From contig JARFNK010000016.1 of the NCBI GenBank assembly GCA_029167225.1, positions 62,001 through 126,000 on the forward strand: a stretch of DNA of 64,000 nt. Direction: 5' to 3'. The notes under the pieces were generated by a model. That model did not search any database. It saw only the letters and a list, made by a program, of their open reading frames with translations, and had not been told where the DNA came from. The stretch comes from Sphingobium arseniciresistens. Lineage in GTDB: Bacteria > Pseudomonadota > Alphaproteobacteria > Sphingomonadales > Sphingomonadaceae. A program made the position numbers and the translations under genes. Positions 43,950 through 53,530 of this stretch are shown in pieces; position 1 is the first letter of the stretch; every line of letters starts with the position of its first letter.

Positions 43950-44903
43950 TCAGGTGTCACGGGCAAAACGTTCGCGCGCCGTGATTGGCCGTAGGTTTGC
44001 TCGACCGCGGCCGCGATAGACGTTTTGCTCAAGCCAGTCGACCTCACTCGGTAGGCCAACCTCTTCGGCCTCGCGCCACCAGAAGCGGCGCCGCGCGTCC
44101 CAGCGATATCCGGCGCCCTTGAGCAGATCCTTGGCGTCGAAGGGTGCACCGACGGCCTCTATGCGGATGCTCGCCGCCTCGGCCCGCTCGAGCAGGTGCG
44201 ACAGGATCGTGCGATCGCTGGCCACTTTCAGGCCCAGCAGAGCGGTTAGTGCGGCGACGTCATTGCCAGCTCGATGGCCCTGGAAGAACCAACCTCCCTG
44301 CAGCAGCAGGTGGCCGAGGGATCGGCCATCGAATCCGAGCGCGAGCCAATCGAGCTGCGAAAGGCTGCAGGCCCAAGGGAGTCGCCGCAGCGGCGGAAAC
44401 CGAAGATCGAGAAAGGGCCGGTCAAAGGCTGCATTATGCGCGATCACGAAATCAGCCTCGCCGATTAGTTTGACGATCGCCGCATCGTCGAAGCGCTGTC
44501 CAGCGAGGTCTGCGTCGGTCAGACCGGTGAGCGCCGTCAGTCGTTCGGGCATGGCCCGACCGGGATCCTCTAGCCAGGACCGAACGCGTTCGATCGCGAC
44601 GATCTGTCCGGCCCGGTCGAACGTAAAGCGCTGGATGGCAACTTCGACGGTCCGGTCGACGTCGGGGTCGAGGCCAGTAGTCTCCGTGTCGACGACAGCT
44701 GCGATCCGTTGCCCAGGCGCGGGGATGGGCAGCTCTGCGTCGCCGATGTCAACGTTAAGCGCGCGCAGCACGCGATAGCCTGGCATAGCTTCGAGGCGCC
44801 GCGCGAGCTCGTCGCTCTCCATGTGGAGCGCGGGCGCCCTTGCTGCCGGATCAGCACCCGCCCTGCCGGCGAGCCGGTTAAGAAGATGCTGCACAATGCT
44901 CAT
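43950..44903 (-). CDS. DEDDh 3'-5' exonuclease (DNA polymerase III epsilon-like)
   Basis: The 317 residues contain the full DEDDh set: Asp72 and Glu74 (VVDTETTGLD), Asp161 (HNAAFDRPF), His210 and Asp215 (GHRAGND). The middle domain is like DnaQ or the proofreading epsilon subunit; a C-terminal extension of 90 residues (GAPFDAKDLLKGAGYRWDAR, RRFWWREA) resembles a small domain seen fused to such nucleases. It is the last gene of the ten-gene minus-strand unit and overlaps the nitrilase gene stop by 4 bases (ATGA). It could trim DNA products of the reverse transcriptase or degrade invading DNA. Confidence 0.88.
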   Translation of the reverse strand: MSIVQHLLNRLAGRAGADPAARAPALHMESDELARRLEAMPGYRVLRALNVDIGDAELPIPAPGQRIAAVVDTETTGLDPDVDRTVEVAIQRFTFDRAGQIVAIERVRSWLEDPGRAMPERLTALTGLTDADLAGQRFDDAAIVKLIGEADFVIAHNAAFDRPFLDLRFPPLRRLPWACSLSQLDWLALGFDGRSLGHLLLQGGWFFQGHRAGNDVAALTALLGLKVASDRTILSHLLERAEAASIRIEAVGAPFDAKDLLKGAGYRWDARRRFWWREAEEVGLPSEVDWLEQNVYRGRGRANLRPITARERFARDT

Positions 44904-45811
44904 CCGTCGCTCTTTTCCGCTTTCGAAATAGGGACAACTGGCAATCGATAACCTGGCGGCAGACTCTTGAAAGCCTTCTCACCGTCGCTCATCGGATCGC
45001 TGTGGCTCTGATGCAGATCGAGCGGTGCCACTGGTAGTTCGATGATCTGGCCCGTCGCGAGCCCCGCGCCGGCATGCTGATAGATCGTGCGTCGCTCGGG
45101 CTGGCGATAGGGCGATACCGCCAGCGAGCCTCCAAAATGCCCGCAATTGCAGATGACGACATTGCAGAAGACCATCCGCGCCACGGCCTCCGCCACATGC
45201 CGAAACGAAGTTGCATCCTTGTTGAGTGCGAGAATAAAAAGATGTTGAACCCGGCCTCGATACATGGCGATCCGTTCCAGATCGAGGAAGTCGTAGCACA
45301 CCATGACGCCAAAGGTCCCAATGGCGCCACCGTCGAGAAGCCAAACCGAGGGATCTCGCTTGAACGTGTAAGCTGCGGCAATAAGCTTCTTGTCCTCGTC
45401 CGGCGCAGCGTAGGTCTTGCCGATCCGGCGCGTCATGGTTTTCGAACCCATCGCTTTGCCGCGCCATCGTTGTGGCACGATCAGGAGAGCATCATTATGC
45501 ACCTCTCCAGGGGCATCACCGGCGCGATAATCGAGCCCTGCAATCACGACCGACTGCATTTTTGTCGCCATTGCCCGCAATTTGCCTTCGAAGCCGGTCG
45601 GCACTGCAAGCTCAGGCAGCACGATGATGTCGGGTGGCGGGCTTTCCTGGTGGAACGCGGCAAAATAGCCCCTGATCTCGGTAATCGCTCGCTCCTCCTC
45701 ACAAGGCGACATTTTTGGACCGTTTACCCAGGCCGCAATCGGGTCAAGGGAGGTTTGGATAATGCCGAGCTTCAGCGTTTCGGTGAGATGGGAGCTGTGG
45801 GGCTCGCTCAT
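44900..45811 (-). CDS. Nitrilase-superfamily (carbon-nitrogen hydrolase) protein coupled to the RT
   Basis: The 303-residue protein shows the Glu-Lys-Cys catalytic triad of the superfamily: Glu67 (IIVLPELAVP), Lys132 (RIGKTYAAPDED) and Cys172 (GVMVCYDFLDLE). Its start overlaps the reverse transcriptase stop (ATGA) and its stop overlaps the exonuclease start. In DRT type 1 (UG1) defence systems a nitrilase-like domain is fused to the C-terminus of the RT; here it is a separate, translationally coupled protein. Substrate and role are unknown. No signal peptide is present, so it is cytoplasmic. Confidence 0.85.
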   Translation of the reverse strand: MSEPHSSHLTETLKLGIIQTSLDPIAAWVNGPKMSPCEEERAITEIRGYFAAFHQESPPPDIIVLPELAVPTGFEGKLRAMATKMQSVVIAGLDYRAGDAPGEVHNDALLIVPQRWRGKAMGSKTMTRRIGKTYAAPDEDKKLIAAAYTFKRDPSVWLLDGGAIGTFGVMVCYDFLDLERIAMYRGRVQHLFILALNKDATSFRHVAEAVARMVFCNVVICNCGHFGGSLAVSPYRQPERRTIYQHAGAGLATGQIIELPVAPLDLHQSHSDPMSDGEKAFKSLPPGYRLPVVPISKAEKSDG

Positions 45812-48800
45812 TGCGGTTGATCCCCCTCGGCGGCGTCGCCGTCGGCAAACGCGCCAATCTGCTGCAGACGAACTGGGATCAGCTGCCGCGGCTCATGCTC
45901 TAGCACGGTCATCTGGCTGCGTTCGAGCTCGCCCTGTGCCTTGACAAGGAGATAACGTAGCGCGTCGGGCGATCGGATCGGTCGATCAAACTCGCTGTCA
46001 TCGGCGGCACGGCGGAGGAGGTTGCCGAACAGGGACGGGAAAAGTGGCAGGAAGGACGTCTCAACGCTTCTTGGCATCAGACAGGACTGCAGGATCGCAA
46101 GCGTGAACGAAGAAATCGGCAGGCGTTCAAGGTCCCACGTAACCGTGTCGACAAGACTGCGTTCCTGTCCGCGGATATTCCAGGCCGCTGGTAGCGCGAA
46201 GCTCAGCCGCAAGATGCCCCAGAGGAGCTGACCGAAAGGACGCAGTCGCCGCTCCCAGCGACGCTCGGTCCGCTGGACTAGCTCGCTGTAGCGGAAATCG
46301 TCGATGCCCGGCTTAATCATCGTTGCGCTCTCTTCGCGCGCCAAGCGGCACCAGCCCTCCCAGGTGATCCGGTCGTTGATGCGCCTGTCCGGTTCCACGT
46401 TGCGCCAGGTCATTGGGATGCGAACATTCTCTGGGTGAAGACGATCGAGGAAATCCGCATCTGGGCCACCGAATTTGAAGAGCGGCTCAAGGATTTGACG
46501 GGTGATCTCGAGCGCGGTCCATTCAGAACGGCGCGGATCGCTTGGCGAGCGTGTCCGTGCATACGCAACCCAGTCGCGGAGGGACATCGTGTCAGGTGCT
46601 AGAGCGATCCTCGATGCTACCGCCGCAACGACCGAACTATCGGCCGATAGCACGGCGAATTGGTCAGGCGCCGCTCGCGCCGCATCGAGCAACCAGCCTG
46701 CGTCATCGGCCGCAAGCAGGGTCGGCTCAAGCCGTAGCCGCGTCCATGCCTCGTTCGGGAGTTCGGCGGGATAACGGCGCAGGTTGATCCAGTCATATGA
46801 ATCAGCAGTATCGTGTTCCGTGACCATGTCGGGCCAAAATGCCGGCGGGTCGTAGCGATGGGTGCCGGTTGTCGCGAAGAACCAGTGCGACCAGATGCCG
46901 ACTGAGACCTGCGTCGCGGTGCGCAAGTTGGCCAGCGTTGGAACGGCCTCCAGCGTTTCGGCTGCCCGTTGTCGCATGCTGGTTGCGAGCGCAGGGTCTG
47001 TTCGCCCGACCTCCAGGGCGCCGAGCAGCATTGAGGCAACGAAAGCGCTCTTCGCATCGAGCTGAAACCGTTGGAGCGGCTCTGCACGTGACAATGGCAC
47101 GAATGCGTCGATATCTGCCCGCAAGGTGTGATTGATAAACGATCGCGCGGCCTCCCTCTCGCGATGGAGCAAATCGACGCGATTCACTGCGGCGCAGGCG
47201 GTCAGAAGGTGGCGGGCAAGGTGCTGCACGCCAAGTGCGCCAAGGTAGCATTTGAGCAGACGCGTCTCGCCCTCACCATGGAGGCGCATCCATTCGCCCA
47301 GACGTGAGAAACCGTCATGACCCGTGGCGCGGCAATAGTCGATCATTCGGATAAACAGTCGCGCCTTGTCCGGATGCGCGTGAAAAGCCTCGAACAGCAG
47401 CCCGAAATGGCGCTTGAGCAAGGCCTCCCAAATGCTTTGCTCGTCGCGCTTGCGAAGTTCAATTTTCTCATAAAGCCGTTGGATTTCGGCTTCGGCGCTT
47501 TCGTCGAGAGATTTGCCCGCAGTCTCGATCTTACGCTTCTTCTCCAGGGTCAAGGCCAGATGGCGATGCGCCTCGAGCAGCTCATCGTTGGGACGAAATA
47601 GTGCTGGCGTAAGCGTCGCGATGCGTGCCGCCGCGAAGGCCATTCGTGTGTCTCCCCGGATCTCCTGCTCGGGAATGTTCGCGAGCAGAAGCCATTCGAG
47701 CTGTTCCAGTCGCTGCCCGCGCCCGGCGTCGGTCAATAGGTCGAAATCGGTTGCCGCCAGCATCGACACCTGGGCGAGTGTCCGCGTCATCAGCTCGGTC
47801 GGTTTGCGGCCGTTTACCTCAGCCGCCCTCGCGACTTTCTCGATCAACTCGTCGTGGGTCTCGCTTGCCTCACCGGATCCCTCGCATAGTTCGGGATGGA
47901 GTATGGATTTCAGTTCGGACGGCACATATTTGTCGGGTTCGATCCGGGCACCGATGTTGAACGCCTCAAGCAGCCGTGCATATTCTTCGATCCACGCGAC
48001 TAGCGCCTTGAAATCATAGGCGAGGACTTCATGATCATCGACGAAGCGAAAATGAGCGATGGTGCGCCTTTCCCGCAATATCTCGTCGACCTTGAGATCG
48101 AGCGGCAGCATCGCGACATTGGCGAGGAAGCCGCCGGCGAAGAGGCCAGTGGGAATGCCCTCAAACAATCCCGGCGGCACCTGCGGCTCGACTGTTGTTT
48201 TCATCTCGTCGGTTAACCCGCTGTCATCGACCTCGAACCGCAGCATGTCGTTGAGCAGGGTCGCAAGCGGGGCCTCATCCCGGAAGCCGTCGATATACTC
48301 CTCGAACCCGCGTACGATTGCTTCCAAACGGATGGTTGGATAGAATTTCATCAGGTCGAATGACGCCGCATAGAGTTTTTCACCCTGCGACGGCGGCCGG
48401 ATCCAGAATGGTAATTCTAGATAGGCGAGCCCTTCGGTTTGGTCGAGCGCGCGACGCTCGCCCTGGTCGAGTTCGTCCTCATCGATCAGCTCGCTCACCA
48501 TCCGGCGGGCGGTTAGCGAGATATGGCGGCGATAAAGTGGCCAGCTATGCTTGAAATGGCGGTAGAGATGGCCGGCCGAATGGCGATAAGGGCCGATGTT
48601 CAGCTGTGATCCCTTGCCCTCAGGCGATTCCTCCTCATACCAAGCGGCCCGATACAGGCGGTTACCATAACTCCAGGCCGGCATCTTTCGGTCGAGTTCG
48701 GGTCCAAGCACGGTGGCCATCGCTGTCCATGCGACTTGGTCCCGCACCGCGATCTCGAAATATTGCCTGAGCCTGGGCTTGCCCTCTTTGTCGGGCTTCT

Positions 48801-49011
48801 TCGTTTGCGGCACGAGCCGGATCGGCCGGGCGACCCAGTGCCCAGCGGCGAAGTCAGCACGTATACCCTCAAGTTCCGCTTCGAGATTAAGCTCGAAGGC
48901 TGCGAGAGCCGCCTGATCATACAGGCTGTCGGCCGACCGATAGCAGCGCCGGACCTTACGCCACGCCCACAGCAGCGTCTCGGGCAACAGCAGGATGTCA
49001 TGCAGGCTCAT
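45808..49011 (-). CDS. Large reverse transcriptase (DRT/UG-type) with long helical C-terminal region
   Basis: The N-terminal 400 residues form an RT: fingers motif ARPIRLVPQTKK and RLRQYFEIAVRDQVAW, motif A with Asp219 (ASFDLMKFYPT), motif B (EGIPTGLFAGGFLANV, 284-299) and motif C FRFVDDHEVL with catalytic Asp325-Asp326. FVDD replaces the usual YADD. Residues 400-1067 have no catalytic motif I recognise and look mainly helical, resembling the repeat-like C-terminal region of UG-class defence RTs. No maturase, intron or retron features are visible next to it. It is coupled by 4-base overlaps to the primase-like gene before it and the nitrilase gene after it. Confidence 0.88.
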   Translation of the reverse strand: MSLHDILLLPETLLWAWRKVRRCYRSADSLYDQAALAAFELNLEAELEGIRADFAAGHWVARPIRLVPQTKKPDKEGKPRLRQYFEIAVRDQVAWTAMATVLGPELDRKMPAWSYGNRLYRAAWYEEESPEGKGSQLNIGPYRHSAGHLYRHFKHSWPLYRRHISLTARRMVSELIDEDELDQGERRALDQTEGLAYLELPFWIRPPSQGEKLYAASFDLMKFYPTIRLEAIVRGFEEYIDGFRDEAPLATLLNDMLRFEVDDSGLTDEMKTTVEPQVPPGLFEGIPTGLFAGGFLANVAMLPLDLKVDEILRERRTIAHFRFVDDHEVLAYDFKALVAWIEEYARLLEAFNIGARIEPDKYVPSELKSILHPELCEGSGEASETHDELIEKVARAAEVNGRKPTELMTRTLAQVSMLAATDFDLLTDAGRGQRLEQLEWLLLANIPEQEIRGDTRMAFAAARIATLTPALFRPNDELLEAHRHLALTLEKKRKIETAGKSLDESAEAEIQRLYEKIELRKRDEQSIWEALLKRHFGLLFEAFHAHPDKARLFIRMIDYCRATGHDGFSRLGEWMRLHGEGETRLLKCYLGALGVQHLARHLLTACAAVNRVDLLHREREAARSFINHTLRADIDAFVPLSRAEPLQRFQLDAKSAFVASMLLGALEVGRTDPALATSMRQRAAETLEAVPTLANLRTATQVSVGIWSHWFFATTGTHRYDPPAFWPDMVTEHDTADSYDWINLRRYPAELPNEAWTRLRLEPTLLAADDAGWLLDAARAAPDQFAVLSADSSVVAAVASRIALAPDTMSLRDWVAYARTRSPSDPRRSEWTALEITRQILEPLFKFGGPDADFLDRLHPENVRIPMTWRNVEPDRRINDRITWEGWCRLAREESATMIKPGIDDFRYSELVQRTERRWERRLRPFGQLLWGILRLSFALPAAWNIRGQERSLVDTVTWDLERLPISSFTLAILQSCLMPRSVETSFLPLFPSLFGNLLRRAADDSEFDRPIRSPDALRYLLVKAQGELERSQMTVLEHEPRQLIPVRLQQIGAFADGDAAEGDQPQ

Positions 49012-50048
49012 CGGTCGATCCCCTCCCGTGCCCGCAAAAAGTCGTTTAAGTCATTGATGCCCTCCGGCATCGACGTAGTCGACGCCGTGATCCCATGATC
49101 GCCCAGCAGCCGCACCAATCGTTGGGCGAAGCCCGCGCCCGCCGCGTCGGCGTCGCCGAGTACCGCGACATTGCGACCGCGCAGGCGGGCAATCGTAGGT
49201 GCATCGATCCGGGCGCTGGCCCCGACGAAACCGATCGCCGGGATGCCAAGTTGATGCGCGGAGAGAACGTCGGTCACACCCTCGCAGATTGTAATTGTCG
49301 GGGCAGAACCCGCCAGTGCTTCGAGATTGAAAGGCGGCGGTGGCAGGTGCGCTGGGCAGAGCCATCGGCTGTCGCGCTCGCCGTCGGGGCGCCGCGCCTG
49401 TAGGAATACAATCTCGCCGTCGATGACGAAAGGGAAGAGCAGGTAGCCCGAGCGAAAGGCCAGATAGGGACCGTAGCGACCCTTGATCATAACCCCGCAG
49501 CGTTCGAGACGCGTTTCCCCGAAGCGTTCGCGCGCCGCACGAAGCAACGCCTTGCCCTCGCCAAGCTGGCCAACGCCGAAATGTGCGAGCGTCGCGGGCA
49601 CGAAACCGCGCGAGTCGAGGTAAGCCCGTCCGGACGGTGCGAGCGGCGATTGCGCGAGAATCCAAGTGAAGATCTCGCTATCGGAGCCGACCTCCCCGGT
49701 GGAGCCGGCAGGGGCAGTGACCGAGGGAAGAGGATCACGCACCGTCCGCACGCCGCGACGAGGCGATTTTCCAGACCGCGTGTCATCGATTCCGAAGCGA
49801 CCGCCGAGCCATCGGCAAGCGCCGAGAAAGTCGGTGCCTTCCATGATCCGTACAAGATCAATCGCGTCGCCGCCGCGATTGCACGCGAAGCAATTGAAAC
49901 GGTTGGTCCGCGACCGAACCGAAAAGGACGGGTGCTCATCGTCATGACCGGGCAAGCGGCATCGCGCCATGCCACGAGACAGCTGAAAGCCGAGCGCAGT
50001 CGCTACCGAAGCGATCGGGATCGCCCTGAGCTTCTCAGCGTCAAACAT
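49008..50048 (-). CDS. CHC2 zinc-finger/Toprim primase-like protein
   Basis: I favour the ATG at 50048 (MFDAEKLRAIPIASVATALG), where family similarity begins; a TTG at 50159 overlapping the helicase stop is possible. Cys30-x4-His35 and Cys53-x2-Cys56 (NCFACNRGGDAIDLV) form the CHC2 zinc finger, and the Toprim domain has ICEGVTDVLSA and the acidic VLGDADAAG. It is DnaG-like but shorter (346 residues) and lacks an obvious helicase-binding domain. The stop overlaps the RT start by 4 bases (ATGA), suggesting it lays primers for that enzyme. Confidence 0.87.
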   Translation of the reverse strand: MFDAEKLRAIPIASVATALGFQLSRGMARCRLPGHDDEHPSFSVRSRTNRFNCFACNRGGDAIDLVRIMEGTDFLGACRWLGGRFGIDDTRSGKSPRRGVRTVRDPLPSVTAPAGSTGEVGSDSEIFTWILAQSPLAPSGRAYLDSRGFVPATLAHFGVGQLGEGKALLRAARERFGETRLERCGVMIKGRYGPYLAFRSGYLLFPFVIDGEIVFLQARRPDGERDSRWLCPAHLPPPPFNLEALAGSAPTITICEGVTDVLSAHQLGIPAIGFVGASARIDAPTIARLRGRNVAVLGDADAAGAGFAQRLVRLLGDHGITASTTSMPEGINDLNDFLRAREGIDR

Positions 50049-50155
50049 CTTTCCGCCAGCGCGACGGTCCGTCGGCCGGCGCCCCCCTCCTTGCAGCGCC
50101 ATCCGTGTTCTATGCCCGATGGCCGCGCATACGCCAAGGCGACGCTGTGCATTAC

Positions 50156-53100
50156 TCAAGGAACGCTAAACAGTTTCCCGCTTGTAACAAATACGACCAT
50201 TCCTTTTGGAATACCAGTCACCTCGAGGTAGCGCAGAACCTGGGAACGGTAGTGATCGAGAGCCTCCCCGCTAGGGTTCACGTCGCTCTTCCAATCGATC
50301 ACCAGTTCGGGCTTGCCATCCTCACCGATGCAGAGCGCATCAACGATCCCGAAGGTGGCAAGTTCGCAGCAATCATCCTCGATCGAGCCGTAGACCGGCA
50401 GCTCGGGCACAAGCCTGGGCCGAATTGCCGCGATCTCGGGCAGTGCCAGCGTCCTCCCCACAGTTACCGCTATCTCGTCCGCCGATAGTCCAAGCGCGGG
50501 ATCGAGTCCGGGTTCGCGGCCGAGATCCCGGATCAAACCAGCGGCCCGTGCGACGAGTGCCCCGGCATCGTCCGCGGTCTCGCCAGTCAGCACTTCCTCG
50601 ATCAGCTTGTGGATGACGAGACCCCGCTCCCGGCCGCCCTGGACGGCGATGGCATCGATTGCGGGGGAATCGTCATCGGCCCCAAGTACGATCTGCGGGA
50701 CGGATACGACATCCAGTGGACCCGCAGGATCCTCATCCCGACTCGGTGCAATCCAGCGCAGCTTGTGGCTAGCCGCGACTACCGCCACCGCCTCGGCCAC
50801 AAACACCTCTCGCGTCTGTCCATTCTCCGGATCTCCGTCGATCGTCTCGAACCCAGGTGGATGCTGATCGATCTGGATGAGCGGCAGTCCATCAAGATCG
50901 AAGTCCATCAAAGCGTTCCAGCTGCTTTTCGCTGGAGCCACATCGAGCTTCGGCAGCACGAGCAGCTCGCGGGCCCGGGTTGCCGCGACATACCAAAGCC
51001 GCAGCCGCTCGCGCTCGCGCTCCGCGACCTCGGCTGCTTTTGCTTCCTCGTAACCCGCAGGCTCAACCCCGAAGATTGGCAGGAAGATGCGCCTCGTTTC
51101 GCTGTCGATGATCGGATCGCGCACGTCGTTGCCTGACGTCATCGTGTTGATCGGCACGACGATCGGCCATTCGAGGCCCTTGGAGGCGTGCATCGTGACC
51201 AGCGATACCGCTTCCTCCTGAGCGTCAGGACGCCCCTCGGCCGACCGGACCTTGCCCTCCCATGCCGCCGTCATCACGTCCGCGAACGCCCTCAATCCTC
51301 GTACGCCATAAGGCTGCGCCAGGCTCAAGAAGAGATCGACATTGGCCAGCGGCCGCTCTGCCTGCCCGCCATGGCGCTGGAGCAGGATGGCGCGCACGCG
51401 CAGCACGTCAACCGCCTCGGCCAGCAATTGGTGCGGCGTGGTTCCGTTGATCCCCCGACGGAGTGCCTGAAGCTTCTCGACGATGTCGCGGGCGTGGCGG
51501 TTTTCGATCGCATCTGGGTCGAGGTGGATATTGAGCTTTGGGCGTGCTGCGGGACGCTCCGGATCACGGGGCTGGTTCCAGACGAGATCGAGCAGTTGCT
51601 CCTCGGTCAAGCCAACCAGCGGCCCGCGCAGGAGTGCGATCAGTGCGAGGCTGTCGCGGCTATCGGCCAGCACTCGCGTGATCGCGACGAGATCCTGCAC
51701 CTCCTGGCGGCGGTAGAAGCCTTTGCCGGCTTGGGTCGCCACAGGCACGCCGCGCTTCTCGAGCGCCTCTTCGTAACGCCACAGTTCGGTCCCGCCGGGC
51801 GCCAGCAACGCGATGTCGCCAGGTCGGCAGGGCCGTCGCTCGTCGGTCTTGCGGTCGACGATGATCTGGCTGCCGATCAGCCGGCTGCACATTTCCGCGA
51901 CGGCCTCTGCTTCGCAGTCGCGCTGCGCGGCCGCTTTGGCCTTGCCGTCCTCGCCCGCGCATTGAACCGGGAGCGCTGCGACGCACAACCCCTCGCCGTG
52001 ATCAGGGTGAAAGCTGTCGAGTGCGGTGAATCCCGGCTGCCCTTTCTCGACCGTCATGTGCGGCGCGAAGCGTTCGTTCACATATGCGAGGATCGCCGCG
52101 CACGAGCGGAAGTTAGTTGAGATTGACAGCAGGTCTTGGGGATTGAGTGCCCGGATCGCCTCGCGCGCCCGGATATAAGCGGCGACGTCGGCCCCGCGAA
52201 AGCGGTAGATCGCCTGCTTGGGATCGCCGACGAGGAACAGCGCACCCGGCCTAATCCGGTAGGCCGCCCAATCCTGCGGATCGGCACCGGCGATCGGGTC
52301 GCCGCACAACCGCCAGAATATTTCCGTCTGAAGGGGATCTGTGTCCTGGAACTCGTCTACCAGCACATGGGTGTATCGTTTTGCCAATGCTTCGCGCACC
52401 ACCGGATGATCGCGCAACAAGTCGCGCGCCGCGAAGATCAGGTCGTCGAAATCGAGCAGCGCCGCCGAACGCTTATAGTCGCGGAAGTTGTCGGCGATGG
52501 GTTGGATAGCCGCGATCAGGTCTGCCAGCACGCGTCCTGCCACGGCTTGTAGAAGCACCGTCCAACCCCGACAGCAGGCGAGGTGGAGCACTTCGGCTTG
52601 GGCGTTGAGCAGCCCACCATCCGCCTTGGACAGGCCTGCCGTCTTCGCTGCCGCCTCCCATTTGCCCTTCTTTTTGTAGGCGCTGAACGCACCCTTAGCC
52701 GTGCAGAGTGACGGGTGCGGGGTCGAAGCAAGCAGGCGAACAAGCGCCGGGGGCGCCTCGTCCTCAACCGCGAATGCGATCGCCTCGCTCATCTCCACGA
52801 AGGCCGAGGCGCCCGCTGTACTCTCCGCCTCCTGAGCAGCCGTGCCGATGACGAAGGCGCGATAGGCTTCAGCCGCCGCGCCGAAGGTCGTCACCAACGG
52901 CGAGATCCCGCCCACATCAGGTGCCACCAGCACCCGATTGTCGCGCAGCGCTCCTGCCGCAGTTGCGATCAGTTCGCTCGCTTTCGTTGGGTTCAGGAAC
53001 ACGAGCTCGGCGACGAGACTCTCCTCGCCCGAGTTGAGCGTGACGCGAAGCCAGCGATCGACGGCATCGCTGAACGTCAGGTCCGCTTGCGCGGGGTCCA

Positions 53101-53530
53101 TTAGCGAAGCGCCGGGATCGATGTTCGCCTCGACCGGATAGGGCTTGATGAGCCGCTGGCAGAAGCCGTGGATCGTCGAGCAGGTAATCTCGTCGATCGC
53201 GGACGCGGCTTGGTCGAGGTTCGCCCGCTGCTCGGCCGAAAGACCGCTCGGCAGGGCGATACGCAGTTCCCGGGGCACTTGCCCGTCGAGTAATTCGTCG
53301 ATGAAGTCGCGGACGCGGGCGAGCAGCTCGCTCGCGGCGAGCTCGGTGAATGTGACGGCCGCAATCACTTTGGGCGCAGTGCCACCGGCGAGTAGCAACG
53401 CCAGCCGCCCAGCCATGACCGCGGTCTTTCCCGAGCCCGCCCCGGCCTCAACCAGGACGGAGCGATCGTGCGCGGTCATCGCGGCCAGGCGCGCAGCTTC
53501 GTCGCGAAGTATCGGGATCGCGATGTTCAT
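50156..53530 (-). CDS. AddA/RecB-like UvrD helicase with C-terminal nuclease
   Basis: The 1124-residue protein has all superfamily 1 helicase motifs: Walker A AGAGSGKT (29-36), LVDEFQDTDPLQ, VGDPKQAIYRFRGAD, STNFRS, VTMHASKGLEWP and WYVAATRARELL. A C-terminal PD-(D/E)XK nuclease domain follows, with GLVIHKLIEEVL and LVIDWKSDV. This is the architecture of AddA. Its ATG overlaps the AddB-like gene stop (TAATG). A dedicated copy inside this cluster, rather than the housekeeping addAB pair, suggests end resection as part of the system. Confidence 0.88.
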   Translation of the reverse strand: MNIAIPILRDEAARLAAMTAHDRSVLVEAGAGSGKTAVMAGRLALLLAGGTAPKVIAAVTFTELAASELLARVRDFIDELLDGQVPRELRIALPSGLSAEQRANLDQAASAIDEITCSTIHGFCQRLIKPYPVEANIDPGASLMDPAQADLTFSDAVDRWLRVTLNSGEESLVAELVFLNPTKASELIATAAGALRDNRVLVAPDVGGISPLVTTFGAAAEAYRAFVIGTAAQEAESTAGASAFVEMSEAIAFAVEDEAPPALVRLLASTPHPSLCTAKGAFSAYKKKGKWEAAAKTAGLSKADGGLLNAQAEVLHLACCRGWTVLLQAVAGRVLADLIAAIQPIADNFRDYKRSAALLDFDDLIFAARDLLRDHPVVREALAKRYTHVLVDEFQDTDPLQTEIFWRLCGDPIAGADPQDWAAYRIRPGALFLVGDPKQAIYRFRGADVAAYIRAREAIRALNPQDLLSISTNFRSCAAILAYVNERFAPHMTVEKGQPGFTALDSFHPDHGEGLCVAALPVQCAGEDGKAKAAAQRDCEAEAVAEMCSRLIGSQIIVDRKTDERRPCRPGDIALLAPGGTELWRYEEALEKRGVPVATQAGKGFYRRQEVQDLVAITRVLADSRDSLALIALLRGPLVGLTEEQLLDLVWNQPRDPERPAARPKLNIHLDPDAIENRHARDIVEKLQALRRGINGTTPHQLLAEAVDVLRVRAILLQRHGGQAERPLANVDLFLSLAQPYGVRGLRAFADVMTAAWEGKVRSAEGRPDAQEEAVSLVTMHASKGLEWPIVVPINTMTSGNDVRDPIIDSETRRIFLPIFGVEPAGYEEAKAAEVAERERERLRLWYVAATRARELLVLPKLDVAPAKSSWNALMDFDLDGLPLIQIDQHPPGFETIDGDPENGQTREVFVAEAVAVVAASHKLRWIAPSRDEDPAGPLDVVSVPQIVLGADDDSPAIDAIAVQGGRERGLVIHKLIEEVLTGETADDAGALVARAAGLIRDLGREPGLDPALGLSADEIAVTVGRTLALPEIAAIRPRLVPELPVYGSIEDDCCELATFGIVDALCIGEDGKPELVIDWKSDVNPSGEALDHYRSQVLRYLEVTGIPKGMVVFVTSGKLFSVP

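Noticed and set aside
43743-43994. 83-codon plus-strand ORF between the Tn3 element and the exonuclease gene
   Set aside because: It overlaps the end of the exonuclease gene antisense and has no recognisable content.
45808-49011. Group II intron maturase or retron RT
   Set aside because: No maturase/HNH domain or intron-like flanks, and the protein is over twice the length of retron RTs with coupled primase and nitrilase genes.
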